A stretch of 56,847 nt of DNA from Priapulus caudatus (lineage: Eukaryota > Priapulida > Priapulimorpha > Priapulimorphida > Priapulidae). Under the pieces are notes generated by a model, which was not told the DNA's origin, did no database searches, and worked only from the letters and a program-made list of their open reading frames with translations. The stretch covers positions 190,825 to 247,671 of the forward strand of contig NW_014577473.1 in the NCBI RefSeq assembly GCF_000485595.1. The letters run 5' to 3'. The position numbers and the translations under genes were made by a program. This document shows positions 32,119 to 43,031 of the stretch, piece after piece; within the stretch, counting starts at the first letter, position 1; the number at the start of each line of letters is the position of its first letter.

Positions 32119-32153
32119 AAGCCCAGAAACGCCCACTCTCGCGGCATCAAATA
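32119..32153 (-). promoter_or_regulatory. Possible primer-binding region next to 5' LTR
   Basis: The minus-strand text immediately after the LTR contains TGATGCCGCGAGAGTGGG, which resembles the 3' end complement of a tRNA but lacks the usual TGG start. Weak. Confidence 0.25.
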
Positions 32154-33001
32154 TGTAACGCAGTGTTTTACGTTACGGTATAGTTGTATATTGGTATGTC
32201 GTACTCGTAGCCAAAAGACATAGACAAAGAGCAGAGTCAAAGAATATATACCATGACTGCAGGTTTAATTTCGACACTGATCCGTTACAATGGTATGAAG
32301 CACAAGCGGTCGTGTCCGGTGTTGAGGGAGCATTCCTTGAATCCGCTTGTGCAGCGGCTTTTATAGGCGCTGCCACGCGCGCGGCGCATGCTCACGTACG
32401 CGCCGCGCGCGCTAACCACCGCGTCCGACTCATCCGCGTTCACCTGGCTTCAACACCTTAGCTCTGGACGGTGGCGGCTCCTAACGCTGAAGATCCGCTA
32501 TTCTGTAGCACCACCGTCCAGGAGGTGGCGCCGTCTATTCGCGCGGATGCGTCACGGGTGCTCAATATGGCCGCTGCCTCGAGCGTTGAGAGCTTTTCAC
32601 GCTGCATTTAGCACATCTAATCTGGCTAATCCCACCACCCTGTGACACTCCACGGTCGAGCGGTTCTAAAGTCGCATCGCGTTAGCCGCGGGGCATCACC
32701 GGGTCTCGCCTTCATGCCAGGGCTGCCGCCACTAATCACGACACGTACGCACCGCTAATTGGGAGGGTGAAGTTAATCCCCAACCAGCCGGCGTGGGTGC
32801 TGTGACAGCGGCACTGCAGCGGCATGTCGTGGCGACGGCGGGCCGCCATCTTGACTGCTCAGCTCGCAGGCCGTATTGATCGCCTGTGGTTGCTAGGGGC
32901 AACACCGTAGAATCAATGCCTCTGTCGACCGCCTGTAGCAACGCGGCGAGCCCGCGTCGCGTGTGAGGGGGGGGGGAGTGCCTTGTAACATGGTCGTTAC
33001 A
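32154..33001 (-). repeat. 5' LTR of the provirus
   Basis: 848 bp, starting TGTAACG and ending CGTTACA on the plus strand, so it has the TG...CA ends and a 7-bp inverted terminus. It pairs with 14,556-15,391. GGGG follows at 33,002-33,005. Confidence 0.8.
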
Positions 33002-33040
33002 GGGGGACATAGGGACTGGGGAACCTAGGGACCGGGAAAC

Positions 33041-33370
33041 AGGGATATGGAACATTATATAATTGATAATTAATATGCTATATTTTATATTATTATATTA
33101 TATTATCAATATCTTATATTCATATATTATCATTTCACATATTATTACATATAAATACATTACATCCCGCACCACTGCATCAAGGAGCACCATGACAGTT
33201 ACCGAGTGTGTATATGAGATGTGTAAAGACTAGTAACCTTGAAACAACATTTAGTTGCAGCCATGGCAATTGGCAGGTTGGCCATTTGCCTGTCAGTTAC
33301 CAGGAAAATCATACACTATAACTGCTTCATGTAAATCTACAACCCGTAAAGAACAACATTAGTACATCTT
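33041..33370 (+). repeat. Sequence left of gap 2, repeated to the right of it
   Basis: From GGGAAACAGGGATATGGA to ACATCTTCAGCCC nearly identical to 33,549-33,858. Confidence 0.9.
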
Positions 33371-33538
33371 CAGCCCAGGGTTCTCCCTACGTTGCGAAAA
33401 ACGGGACGCGCGCTCCCCCTGTTTCAATCGTTGCGCCCCGTTATAATTACCTCTGCCCCGATTAAATTCCACCACAATAATAGTTTGACAGCGCGGGAAT
33501 TGATCGTCAAGAATTACCATTCGACCAGGACACCCGAC
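33371..33538. other. Unique sequence before gap 2, no gene seen
   Basis: 168 bp present only between the two duplicated blocks. Confidence 0.6.
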
Positions 33539-33548
33539 NNNNNNNNNN
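33539..33548. other. Assembly gap (10 N)
   Basis: Run of 10 N. Confidence 1.
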
Positions 33549-33858
33549 GGGAAACAGGGATATGGAATATTATATTATTATATTATCAATATCTTATATT
33601 CATGTATTATAATTTCACATATTATTACATATAAATACACAACATCCCGCACCACTGCATCAAGGAGCACCATGACAGTTACCGAGTGTGTATATGAGAT
33701 GTGTAAAGACTAGTAACATTGAAACAACATTTAGTTGCAGCCATGGCAATTGGCAGGTTGGCCATTTGCCTGTCAGTTACCAGGAAAATCATACACTATA
33801 ACTGCTTCATGCAAATCTAAAACCCGTAAAGAACAACATTAGTACATCTTCAGCCCTA
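33549..33858 (+). repeat. Sequence right of gap 2, second version of the left flank
   Basis: Nearly identical copy of 33,041-33,370, with differences mainly in the AT-rich start. Confidence 0.9.
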
Positions 33859-35340
33859 AAACAACTGCACTTGAGGTTAGCTGACAGGTCATAATCAGGA
33901 TTGTATGAGTCGAACATGCACTGGAATAAGGTCGTAATGTGTGATACAGACACAGGCTAATATATCTACAGATATGTTGTCTGACTTGAGATGAAACTGA
34001 TTCTTGTGAACTTGTGACATTTGATCTGTGAGGTCAGTAGCAGATAGGCATTCACTCCAACAAATGGGCATGCACCGAAGACTATCTTGACATTCGTCTC
34101 GCTGCCTGGCAGGCAGCGAAAAAAATACACGGGAGCGGTTAGCGATTTCGCTCCCGTCAGCTTTCAAAGCGCTCTGGTAACAACAATTACGAGAGCGAAA
34201 ATTATGGAAGATACGAGAAAAAATCGCTCCCGTGCCGCCGGCATCGTTAGAAATTAGTTCCGACCCGGAGGCCCAGCCCACCAAGTTTTTGCTTGGGCCA
34301 CCATCTCTACGAAACTCCCGGTTCTCCTGACCGGCACTTTTTCCCCTCATATTACGCTAAAATACTACGGTTAGCGCAACGGCAGTTTAAACAGGCTTGC
34401 AAACGGGAGCGCATAATACGACCCGTTCCTCAACGTAGACGGGGTATCCAAAACGAAGACCATCCAATCTAGAGCAGCATGAACTCCTTCCACGCATAAT
34501 TCGCCACACAAACAAAAACTCGCGATAGTCTAAGAAATCGATTGCGCCATGGCCGGCATGTAATATGCAGCCCATGCAGTGTTTTTATGACCGCATAACA
34601 ATAAGTTTTTATATCGCAGGGGTTATCGTGGGGAGTGAGGGCACGACCAGTGATACCTAACACGCACGTAATCAAAGCTGTAATTGAATTCGTCACTTTT
34701 TTTAACCTAGAAAGTGGACTATTTTTATTCAGTTAGATATCTAGAAGCAATGTTAACTCTATATACTTAAAGATTCTAGGCACTTGTAACTTTGCGGATG
34801 TGCGGCAGCATTGATCTATGCATGGGGGTACCGTGGACTGGGGAGGAGAACAACGAAAGTAAAACCTTGTCCAGAAGCTCCCGGCATTCCTACAGATTCC
34901 AGTACAAGTTGTTTTTAACATACTCAAAGTAATTAAAAACTCTCTCTGAAGTTCTGAACTTGCTCAGTCGATGTAAAATAAACAGAAATAAAGTAAAAAA
35001 AGAAACTTGAAAATAACCATACGATACCATCATTACCATGAGTATAATTCTTGATTTCCTGTCTTTGTCATGTTACCTGACTATGTGTACTGTGTAGTGC
35101 CGGTCTGTCTGTGTGAATGAAATTGAATAAGAATGTGATTGGTTTCTTAGTCGAGTGAAATGAGATAAAAAAATGTGATCAAATGTAATTTGTTGACGAT
35201 TTCATAACACTGATAGTCTGATACTGGTGCCGAGTGCGCGCTGAATGCTGATGAATGATATTAGAGTCAGTGCATCAAAATTATGAAAATGTTAACAAAA
35301 TCATGCTATGAAAAAGTAGCTCTGGCCAAGCCTAAAATAG
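33859..35340. other. No gene seen; short inverted repeats
   Basis: A 151-codon minus frame (33,895-34,350) has no recognisable domain. CACGGGAGCG (34,128-34,137) mirrors CGCTCCCGTG (34,225-34,234), marking a possible short TIR element. The palindrome GCTGCCTGGCAGGCAGC is at 34,101-34,117. The rest is AT-rich. Confidence 0.5.
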
Positions 35341-35755
35341 CTCCCGTAAAAAAAATTACGAGAGCTCTTTTTTTCATACAAAATAAATAAAAAGCTCTCG
35401 TAAAAAAAGTAATGTTTAGGCTGCTGGCAGGGTTAATTGGTCTGAGAATGAAACAGCAATTAAATGTGTTATTAATTACATGTAATTTACCACTGTTGGT
35501 GTTGGTATATCATTGTGTCGATACTACATTTCTATCCACTGCATCTGAGTTCCAAGTCTGTTTGAGCATTCTACTAACACGTATACATACAATCGGGAGC
35601 TAATGATGACAAATTATTTTATCATTTTATTGACAAATTTTTGACAAATTTTATTGACAACATTTAATGACAAATTAATTTGTCATGATTAGCTCCTGAT
35701 ACAATCAGGAGTTAATAAAGACACATTTGTCTTTATTAACCCCTGATACAATTTA
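35341..35755. repeat. Series of AT-rich hairpins
   Basis: Three stems: ACGAGAGCTCTTTTT / AAAAAGCTCTCGT (35,358-35,401); GGGAGCTAATGATGACAAAT-type arms (35,594-35,699); and ATCAGGAGTTAATAAAGACA / TGTCTTTATTAACCCCTGAT (35,704-35,747). The second and third share their GGAGTTAAT / AGCTCCTGAT ends, so they may be related fold-back elements. Confidence 0.75.
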
Positions 35756-35819
35756 CACTTATCGCTATACGGACGAGTAATCAAAATAATTATCCGTCCG
35801 TGGCTACGCGTCCGGTGCA

Positions 35820-35885
35820 CACGATGTGTCTCTCTGTCTCTCTTTCTCTGTCTCCCTCGCCCCCTCTCGCTCTTTCTTCCTCACC

Positions 35886-35920
<35 letters not shown>

Positions 35921-36093
35921 ACACACGCACACTCACGCACACGCATGCGCACGCACACACGCACACACTTTCTCTCTCTCGCGCGCTCTCTCTATCTCTC
36001 TCTCTCTCTCCTCGCTTATCTCTCTCTCTATCTCTCTCTCTCTCTCTCTCTTTCTCTATCTCTCTCTCTCTCTCTCAATCTCTCTCTCTCTCT

Positions 36094-36156
<63 letters not shown>

Positions 36157-36266
36157 TCTCTCTCTCTTTCTTTATCTCTCGCTCTCTCTCTCTCTTTATC
36201 TCTCTCACACACACACACACACATACGCATACGCACGCTGTCTCTCTTTCTCTCTCTCTCTTTATA

Positions 36267-36300
<34 letters not shown>

Positions 36301-36348
36301 AACACACCGCGCGGCGCCGCGCGCACGCACACGCACGCTGTCTCTCTT

Positions 36349-36388
<40 letters not shown>

Positions 36389-36402
36389 CTTCTAAACACA
36401 CA

Positions 36403-36451
<49 letters not shown>

Positions 36452-36459
36452 TACAAACA

Positions 36460-36507
<48 letters not shown>

Positions 36508-36603
36508 CTCTGTTTCCCCTCTCTCCTTGCTTATCTCTCTCTTTCTCTCGCTCTTTCTCTCTTTATCTCTCTCTCTCTTTATCTCTCGCTCTCTCTCTCT
36601 TTA

Positions 36604-36682
<79 letters not shown>

Positions 36683-36690
36683 CACACACC
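35820..36690 (+). repeat. 870-bp compound microsatellite (TC)n/(CA)n
   Basis: Long blocks of TCTCTC alternate with blocks of ACACAC; the final (CA)n at 36,604-36,690 is nearly pure for about 85 bp. ORFs of up to 315 codons (Ser/Leu and His/Thr) are repeat artefacts. Confidence 0.95.
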
Positions 36691-37667
36691 ACGGCATCCA
36701 GTAGGCAGCGATTTGAGTGGGGTGGTGATTTCTCTTACTCTACATAAAATAGCACCGAGGCAACATGTGAACAGAATTCACCAAGCCCGGCTTTTCAAAT
36801 ACAGTGTGCTGACATGATGCCTGCCCCATTTATCTCATCGTGACCCATTCACGGATAGAACGATGGTATAATCAAAGACTGGCAGTGCATAACACGTGGT
36901 CGGATAACGTTGATGGGACTCTCACTGTTCACATGAGAGATGTAGACTGATACACCACTAACCCAACCGCAGAACAGTCGATCGTAGGCATCCAAGATTT
37001 TGTGGTTCTAAAAGTCCTAATTGAGAGTATAAAATGGACTCGTTTAGAATGTTAGGTAGTCAATTCACGAGATCCTAATAAGTACGTGATGGGCACAAGT
37101 TGTGGTCCTCGCTCCATTCTCGTACGAGTGTCGATTCCAAATGCACGCAATTTTCTCGAGATAGCGTGCTTTGTTTTATAGTGATGGCTTAATTGATGGA
37201 CAAACTGTAATGTGACTGACCGTAATGCGACTAACCAGGGTTTTTCTATCCACAAAGGATACTTTTAAGTTGCTTACCAAATGTAAATACCTTATTTGAG
37301 ACTTCTGTGTGGAGGTCATGTGTTGCATGTAATAAAACTGGTAAAAGTGTTTTGGTTTGAGGAAACTTTTGAATTGTGATAAGTGGATTTTTTGCCATAT
37401 CCTTTTCGCGTGATGTGACTGACCGATTTTTACGATGTCATGGCGTTCACAGTACAAAGCCTGCAACATTTCCAATAGCATTACTTTAAAGCTTTGGGTG
37501 TCAAGATGAAATCAGTGTATAAACTTGACAGAAACCCTTGTAAAACTGATGCCACCAAATTATAGAACTAACACATAAAAATGTAATGCGACTGACCGTG
37601 GAATTGCCCCTATATATTTATACATATATTATATATATACAACAAAAATCACATGATTATAAGGTGG

Positions 37668-37698
<31 letters not shown>

Positions 37699-38085
37699 GT
37701 ATAAGTATATGACTTCTAAATACTTAAAAACCATTTAGTGTATTACATATTGATCTCAGGCTATGAGATGATTCCATGATCAGTGATAAATGATGTTTTG
37801 ATTTTCACAATATAGAAAATGTTTTCATATGTATTAAATTCAGTTGTGTCTTATTTGGTAGCAAATATGTGTTGAAATGTAAATAAAGCTTATATTTATG
37901 CTTTTATAATTTATGCATGTTTAGAGACGGTTATCGTGATGGTACGTAAGATGGACAAGTGTTACATGCGTTTTTCGGCTGCCATTTGTTTAGATCCGGG
38001 AAATTGGCCACACTAAAACCGGCCGCCGTGAGTATACGGTATAACAATTAGCCGCACGCACACGCACACACATTGACTCTTTCGT
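36691..38085. other. No gene seen; recurring CGACTGACC motif and TA repeats
   Basis: GTGACTGACCGTAATGCGAC at 37,211-37,230, GATGTGACTGACCG near 37,411 and AATGCGACTGACCG near 37,584 repeat one motif inside 400 bp. (TA)n runs lie at 37,625-37,700. Short frames show no domain. Confidence 0.55.
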
Positions 38086-38089
38086 TACG

Positions 38090-38335
38090 AGGGAATTTTG
38101 CTTGCTCGACCAGCGAAGTCCAGCGAACTCCAGCGCAACGAATCGAACATACCCCGGTCTCAATTTTGCTTGCTCGACCAGCGAAGTCCAGCGCAATGAA
38201 GCGAACATACCCCAGTCTCAATTGTGCTTGCTCGAGCAGCGAAGTCCAGCGAAGTCCAGCGAAACGAAGCGAACATGCACCTGCTTTGTATTTCGTTTGC
38301 TCGGGCAGAAAAGGCGAGCGAAACAAAGCAAATAT
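38090..38335 (+). repeat. Tandem repeat of about 60-75 bp, four copies
   Basis: Each unit has TTTGCTTGCTCGACCAGCGA-like text, one to three CCAGCGAAGT modules and AAGCGAACATACCCC. Unit length varies by the number of the short inner modules. Open frames on both strands follow from the repeat. Confidence 0.9.
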
Positions 38336-38407
38336 TTCACTTGAAAGACCAACGCCTTCCTTTCAAGCTCGCTTTGATCAGACTCAAATGAAACGCCGAC
38401 TTTCATA

Positions 38408-38555
38408 TCCCATTAATATCTATTTTATATCTAACGCCCCCTTGATGTCTATTTAATATCTAATCCCCCTTGATATCTCTTTTATATCAATCTGCCCCCT
38501 TGATATCTCTTTTATATCAATCTGCCCCCCTTGATATCTCTTTTATATCACGATA
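38408..38555 (+). repeat. About 33-bp tandem repeat, four to five copies
   Basis: Unit CCCCCTTGATATCTCTTTTA plus TATCAATCTG; the last three units are nearly identical and the first two diverged. Confidence 0.9.
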
Positions 38556-39199
38556 TTAATGACATTAAAGTTGGGAACGCTCCTAATGGAGCGTTAGCCC
38601 TACATGTTCACATTAATCATGGCTGTGCTATATGAGTCGTGCATCTGTGTATTTTTATTTTTTTTAATTTGATGTCAGTCTTAAAATATTAAGCTGTTAT
38701 CAGCCTATATTCTGATATCTGTTAATATGTTGTTGAATTCGACTTTGAAACGTTATAATATATTTCGAAGGTGTATTGCGAATATTTGGGCTCAGAACAA
38801 CTAAATATATAACACCAAGATGAAGATATTTGTAAACTACGTATGTGTTTTAATTTTAACTGGTAACCATGTCATTAAGTTTAGTCTAATTCTTAGACTT
38901 ACTAGTAGTAGTACTTAGTCGTAGACGTACACGGTACAGGAGTTAGACCCGCTCAAAAGACGAAATTAAACATTTGCTTGCCTTAGTCTACCTATATATT
39001 ATTTTGACTTTTGATTTGATTGATTTATTTCGATAAGTAACAAAGCATACATTACATCGATAACAGCATAAATAAAACAAAATGCAGCTAGAAAATGATC
39101 GAGGATGAAAACACAAAAAGCGTGGCTAACACACTTATTTCCATTGTGGTCCAACATAACATTGTGCATACTATAATCTATAGCAAATATACCCACGAT
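38556..39199. other. No gene seen
   Basis: AT-rich. No ORF, hairpin or repeat of note. Confidence 0.5.
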
Positions 39200-39960
39200 C
39201 CCCAAAATTTCAGATTGATACAGTGATATAGTACACAACATTGATATACAGCATGAAGAAAAAATATATACAAAAAAACTTCAGCATATAAACAAGTAAT
39301 AAAGTAACAAGTAAACAAGTAAAACAAGTAAGTATAAACAAGTAAAGTGATTAAGGTAAGTGTTGGGGCAGTTATATAAAAAAGAAAAAAGAAAAAAGAA
39401 GAAGCTTTCTGAGTGATACAATACAAAACATTGCAATATACCACGAAGAAAAAAATATAAACGAGAAAAAAAACTTCAGCATTTTCTGTACAAGTAAAGT
39501 GATTACGGTAAGTGTTTAGCAGGTAGAAATGATGTTTCCTGAGCGAATACAGTACCAAGCAGTGCAGAACAACATGAAGAAAAAACTAAAAATACACAAA
39601 AAACTTCATCAAATTTTGTACAAGTAGTACCCTTTTAGCACATCATTTCGACACTCGGTTCATACACCATTATATCCACATTACAAACATAACATATATT
39701 TCGCACACACTCACAATTGTATGGATATAAACGAATTGAAAAGTGCAATAGTGTTGGGCAGTTAAAATGGTAATTTTGAGTGATACAGTACAAAGCAGTG
39801 CATATACAACATGAAGAAAAAATAGTGGGCACTTTACCATCATTTCGACACCCATACGCACATCATTATATACATATTACATACATACATAAACCCACAC
39901 TCATATTTATACAAGGGTAATATAATTATATGTAAGATAATACTTATATTAATTATAAAG
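39200..39960 (-). repeat. Degenerate tandem units next to the LINE 3' end
   Basis: Four imperfect copies (near 39,220, 39,410, 39,540, 39,778) share GATACAGTACAAAGCA, ACATGAAGAAAAAA and AACTTCAGCATT-like text; the phrase CATCATTTCGACAC occurs twice (39,642 and 39,838). It may be the LINE 3' UTR or an older array into which the LINE was inserted. Confidence 0.6.
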
Positions 39961-40036
39961 ACACTGATAATTGTAATAGTGATGAGATCATGTCACCCCT
40001 ATATTTAATCTATTCATTTATACGTGATTAGTAAAA

Positions 40037-42984
40037 TATGAAGTCACTGTCTTCCATTGTCTTTACCTTTTCCATAAGGTGTTTTTTAACTTGCCCTTTG
40101 AAACTAATATATCTGGCTGCAGATCTAATGTGAGATGGTATGGAGTTCCAAGCTTCAATTGAAGTATATATAAATGTCTTTTTTCCATTGACCCCCACTC
40201 TTAGTTTAAAGATTGACAGCTCGATGCCCTAGTTTTGAAGCCGTGAATTTCCGAGGTTAATTTAAATCCTTCAGTCATGTATTCGGGACTGAGATTATGC
40301 AGAATTTTGAAGACATGGTTTACCTTGAGTTGTACTACTCTGAACTCGACGGAAACCCAATTTACAGACAGGAACTCCCTTGCACCTATATGGGTTCTTG
40401 GCCCCAGATTTAGAACACATCTAATAGCTTTATTTTGGCACACCTGCAACTTGCATTTTGTTTTCATTGAAAGACTACTGTACCAAATACTACACGCATA
40501 ATCCAAATGACAATTAATCAAGGCAGTAACTAGTAATTTTTACATGATTAGTTTAAACATTTAGCTTTCCTGTAAATAAATTTTAGTCTATTGTTGACCT
40601 TTTTGACAACTTTGCTTCCTGTAATTTCAGCAGTCAAATTGTGTTCTAAGTCTACTCCTAAATATTTTACTGCAGTCTTACTTTGAATATCTGACCCATT
40701 GCATGTGACAACAAAGTTTGTAATCGACTGATTTTATTTTTTGATCCAAACAGAATGGTTTCTGTCATTCCAAGGTGCAGGGAAAGATTGTTGTCACACA
40801 GCCATCTACTAACCGATTCCATTTCCAAGCTGAATTTTTCCTGGATAACCTGAATGTCAGTTCCGGATACTAACAGCGCTGAGTCATCAGCATACAATAA
40901 AAGCTTAGTTTTTACAGCGTCTGCCATATCGTTTACATAAATTAAAAATAGCAACGGTCCTAAAATCGATCCCTGAGGTACACCACATGTTATATCATTT
41001 TTTGTAGAAAAAAGTACCTCCGACATCTGTCATCTGGCTTCTTCTGCACAGATAGGCTTGGAACCATTCGACCACCTTATAGTGTAGACCAATTGCTTTT
41101 AGTTTGGATAGTAAGATAGAGTGGTCAACTGTATCGAATGCTTTTTGTAGATCTAAAAGTACCATCCCAGTGAAATACCCTTTATCTGTTTCATTCCGAA
41201 TGTAATCCGTTAAGTGAATTAAGGCTGTATCTGTAGAATGAGCTGATCGAAATCCAGATTGAAACTGGTATAATAATGAATTATCCATCAGGTATTTCTC
41301 TATTTGATTATAAGCTACTCTTTCTAGAACTTTGGACATAACGCTAAGAATCGACACAGGTCTATAATTTCCTGGATCGGTTTTACTTTTTTGTGTGCAA
41401 GGGGATGACTCTCGCCAATTTCATATCATCTGGAATTATTCCATTGAGGAATGATAAGTTGATAATATGTGTAAATGCCTCACAAATAATTTCAGACCCA
41501 TCTTTTATAAATTTAGCTGGTATGTTATCTAACCCTGTAGCCTTATCAGGGTTTATGTTATTAAGTACCTTTAATACCTCTTCTTTGCTTACAGGGGAAA
41601 ATTTAAAATTATTTCCTAGTACTCCTCTGTCTCTATAGTAATTAGTGACTCGTGTCTCATCGTAAATGCCAGACTTTTTGGGCAATTTTTCCACTAGGGT
41701 TGAGGCCACGTTCGCAAAGAAAGTAGCTATCTGCTACCCTTGACTTTTCAAAACATATATTGTCCCCAAATTTTAAACCTACCTGACCAGAGCTATTATT
41801 GCTTTATTGTTCATACCCATACTTTTTAAGGTGTGCCATAGTTTCTTAGGATTATTCTTGTTGCTTTCAATCTTTTCTGTATAAAAATTGGCTTTTGCCC
41901 TCTTAATCTCATTCTGAGCTTTGTTCCTAAGTAACTTGAAATCCCTAAAGTCAATTTCATCCTTATTTCTCCTGAATTGTAATAGTTTCCTGTCCCTTTC
42001 CCTAATAAGTTCCTTTATCTCCGAGTTAAACCATGTCTCTGATCTCTGTTTTATTCTGACCTGCTTAATGGGTGCTACAGTGTCGATGGCTTCAAGAAGA
42101 TAGGTTTTAAAATTTACCCATGCTATATCTATAGAATCTGAATTCAAGAAAGCCAACCATTTATTTTTCATTAGGATCTCTTTAAATACCTCTGGGCTGT
42201 AGTGTTTCATTGACCTAATTCGAGTAGTACGATGCTTACCTATAACCTTTCTAATAGATTTCCTTGTACAGTATGTTAGGAAATGATCACTTATACCCAT
42301 AGCTATAGTACCAGACTGGCAAATCTTATCCGCATCCGACACCATTATTAAGTCTATTGCTGATTCTGATGAACTTGTTACCCTAGTCGGACTGGTAATT
42401 AATTGTTTTAAATCGAAATGATAGCAGAAATTTTTGAATGCTTTAAGTGGTCCTGATCCATTATCTATGGGTTTACTGAGTATATTGACATTAAAATCAC
42501 CTAGAATAATAATTTCTAACTCCACAAAATTTTCCGTAGAAATGCATACATTCTCTAGTAATTCAAAGAAGTCTCCTTGTTTTGGTGGTCTATAACAAAC
42601 ACCGGTTAATATTGGTTTTGTTCGTGGCAGTAATATTTCGACCCATATTGCTTCTAGCCCAATTTTAAACATATCAGGTCTCAGGTTGTAAGCAAAGTCT
42701 TTCCTTATATAAATACATACCCCACCACCACATCTATTCCTATCCTGTCTTTCCACGGTATAGTTGTCTATAAAAATTTCTGAATTTTCAACTGTTTCAT
42801 CTAGCCAAGTCTCAGACACTGCTATCACTGCAATTTTAGCAAGATTGGAGATATGTCGAATCTCATCCATTTTGGGGAGGAGACTACGAGCATTTAAATG
42901 GATAAAGTTCAAACATTTCTTTAGTAGACAATCAAATGTTGGTGAATCCGAAGCGCGAGGGGTCGCCTTCTCCGTTGTCTGCAC
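40037..42984 (-). pseudogene. LINE ORF2: APE endonuclease and reverse transcriptase
   Basis: The frame at 41,779-42,984 carries the endonuclease: FIHLNARSLLPKMDEI, VIAVSETWLDE (catalytic Glu), GGGVCIYI, GVCYRPPKQGD, IIILGDFNVNI and AMGISDHFLTYCT (terminal SDH). A helical linker with ETWFNSEIKELIRERDRKLL follows. RT pieces are at 41,383-41,709 (DKATGLDNIPAKFIK), 40,995-41,357 (QSGFRSAHSTDTALI; LLDLQKAFDTVDHSIL), 40,667-41,026 (GVPQGSILGPLLFLIYVND; catalytic YADD at 40,880-40,894) and 40,037-40,521. About five frameshifts separate them (near 41,780, 41,720, 41,385, 41,010 and 40,600). Catalytic residues of both enzymes are intact. Replicates the element by target-primed reverse transcription. 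Confidence 0.85.
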
Positions 42985-43031
42985 ATCTGATGATACCAGT
43001 GCGTTTAATGATGCCTCGAGGCCCCAGGCTC

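Larger units (their letters stand above)
14556..33001 (-). mobile_element. Ty3/gypsy-type provirus with envelope gene, broken and nested
   Basis: Direct repeats of about 840 bp bound a minus-strand gag-protease-RT-RNase H-integrase-envelope series in the usual Ty3/gypsy order. The outer ends are TGTAACG at 14,556 and CGTTACA ending at 33,001, flanked by GGGG on each side (14,552-14,555 and 33,002-33,005). Without the 7.55-kb transposon at 20,812-28,365 the element is about 10.9 kb. Every gene carries frameshifts, stops or lost catalytic residues. The envelope of the fusion-protein type recalls errantivirus-like elements. Confidence 0.8.

Noticed and set aside
33895-34350. 151-codon minus-strand ORF as a host gene
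   Set aside because: No recognisable domain and no codon or splice signals; spans a short inverted repeat.
35800-36817. Open frames of 315 and 290 codons
   Set aside because: They consist only of translated TC and CA microsatellite.
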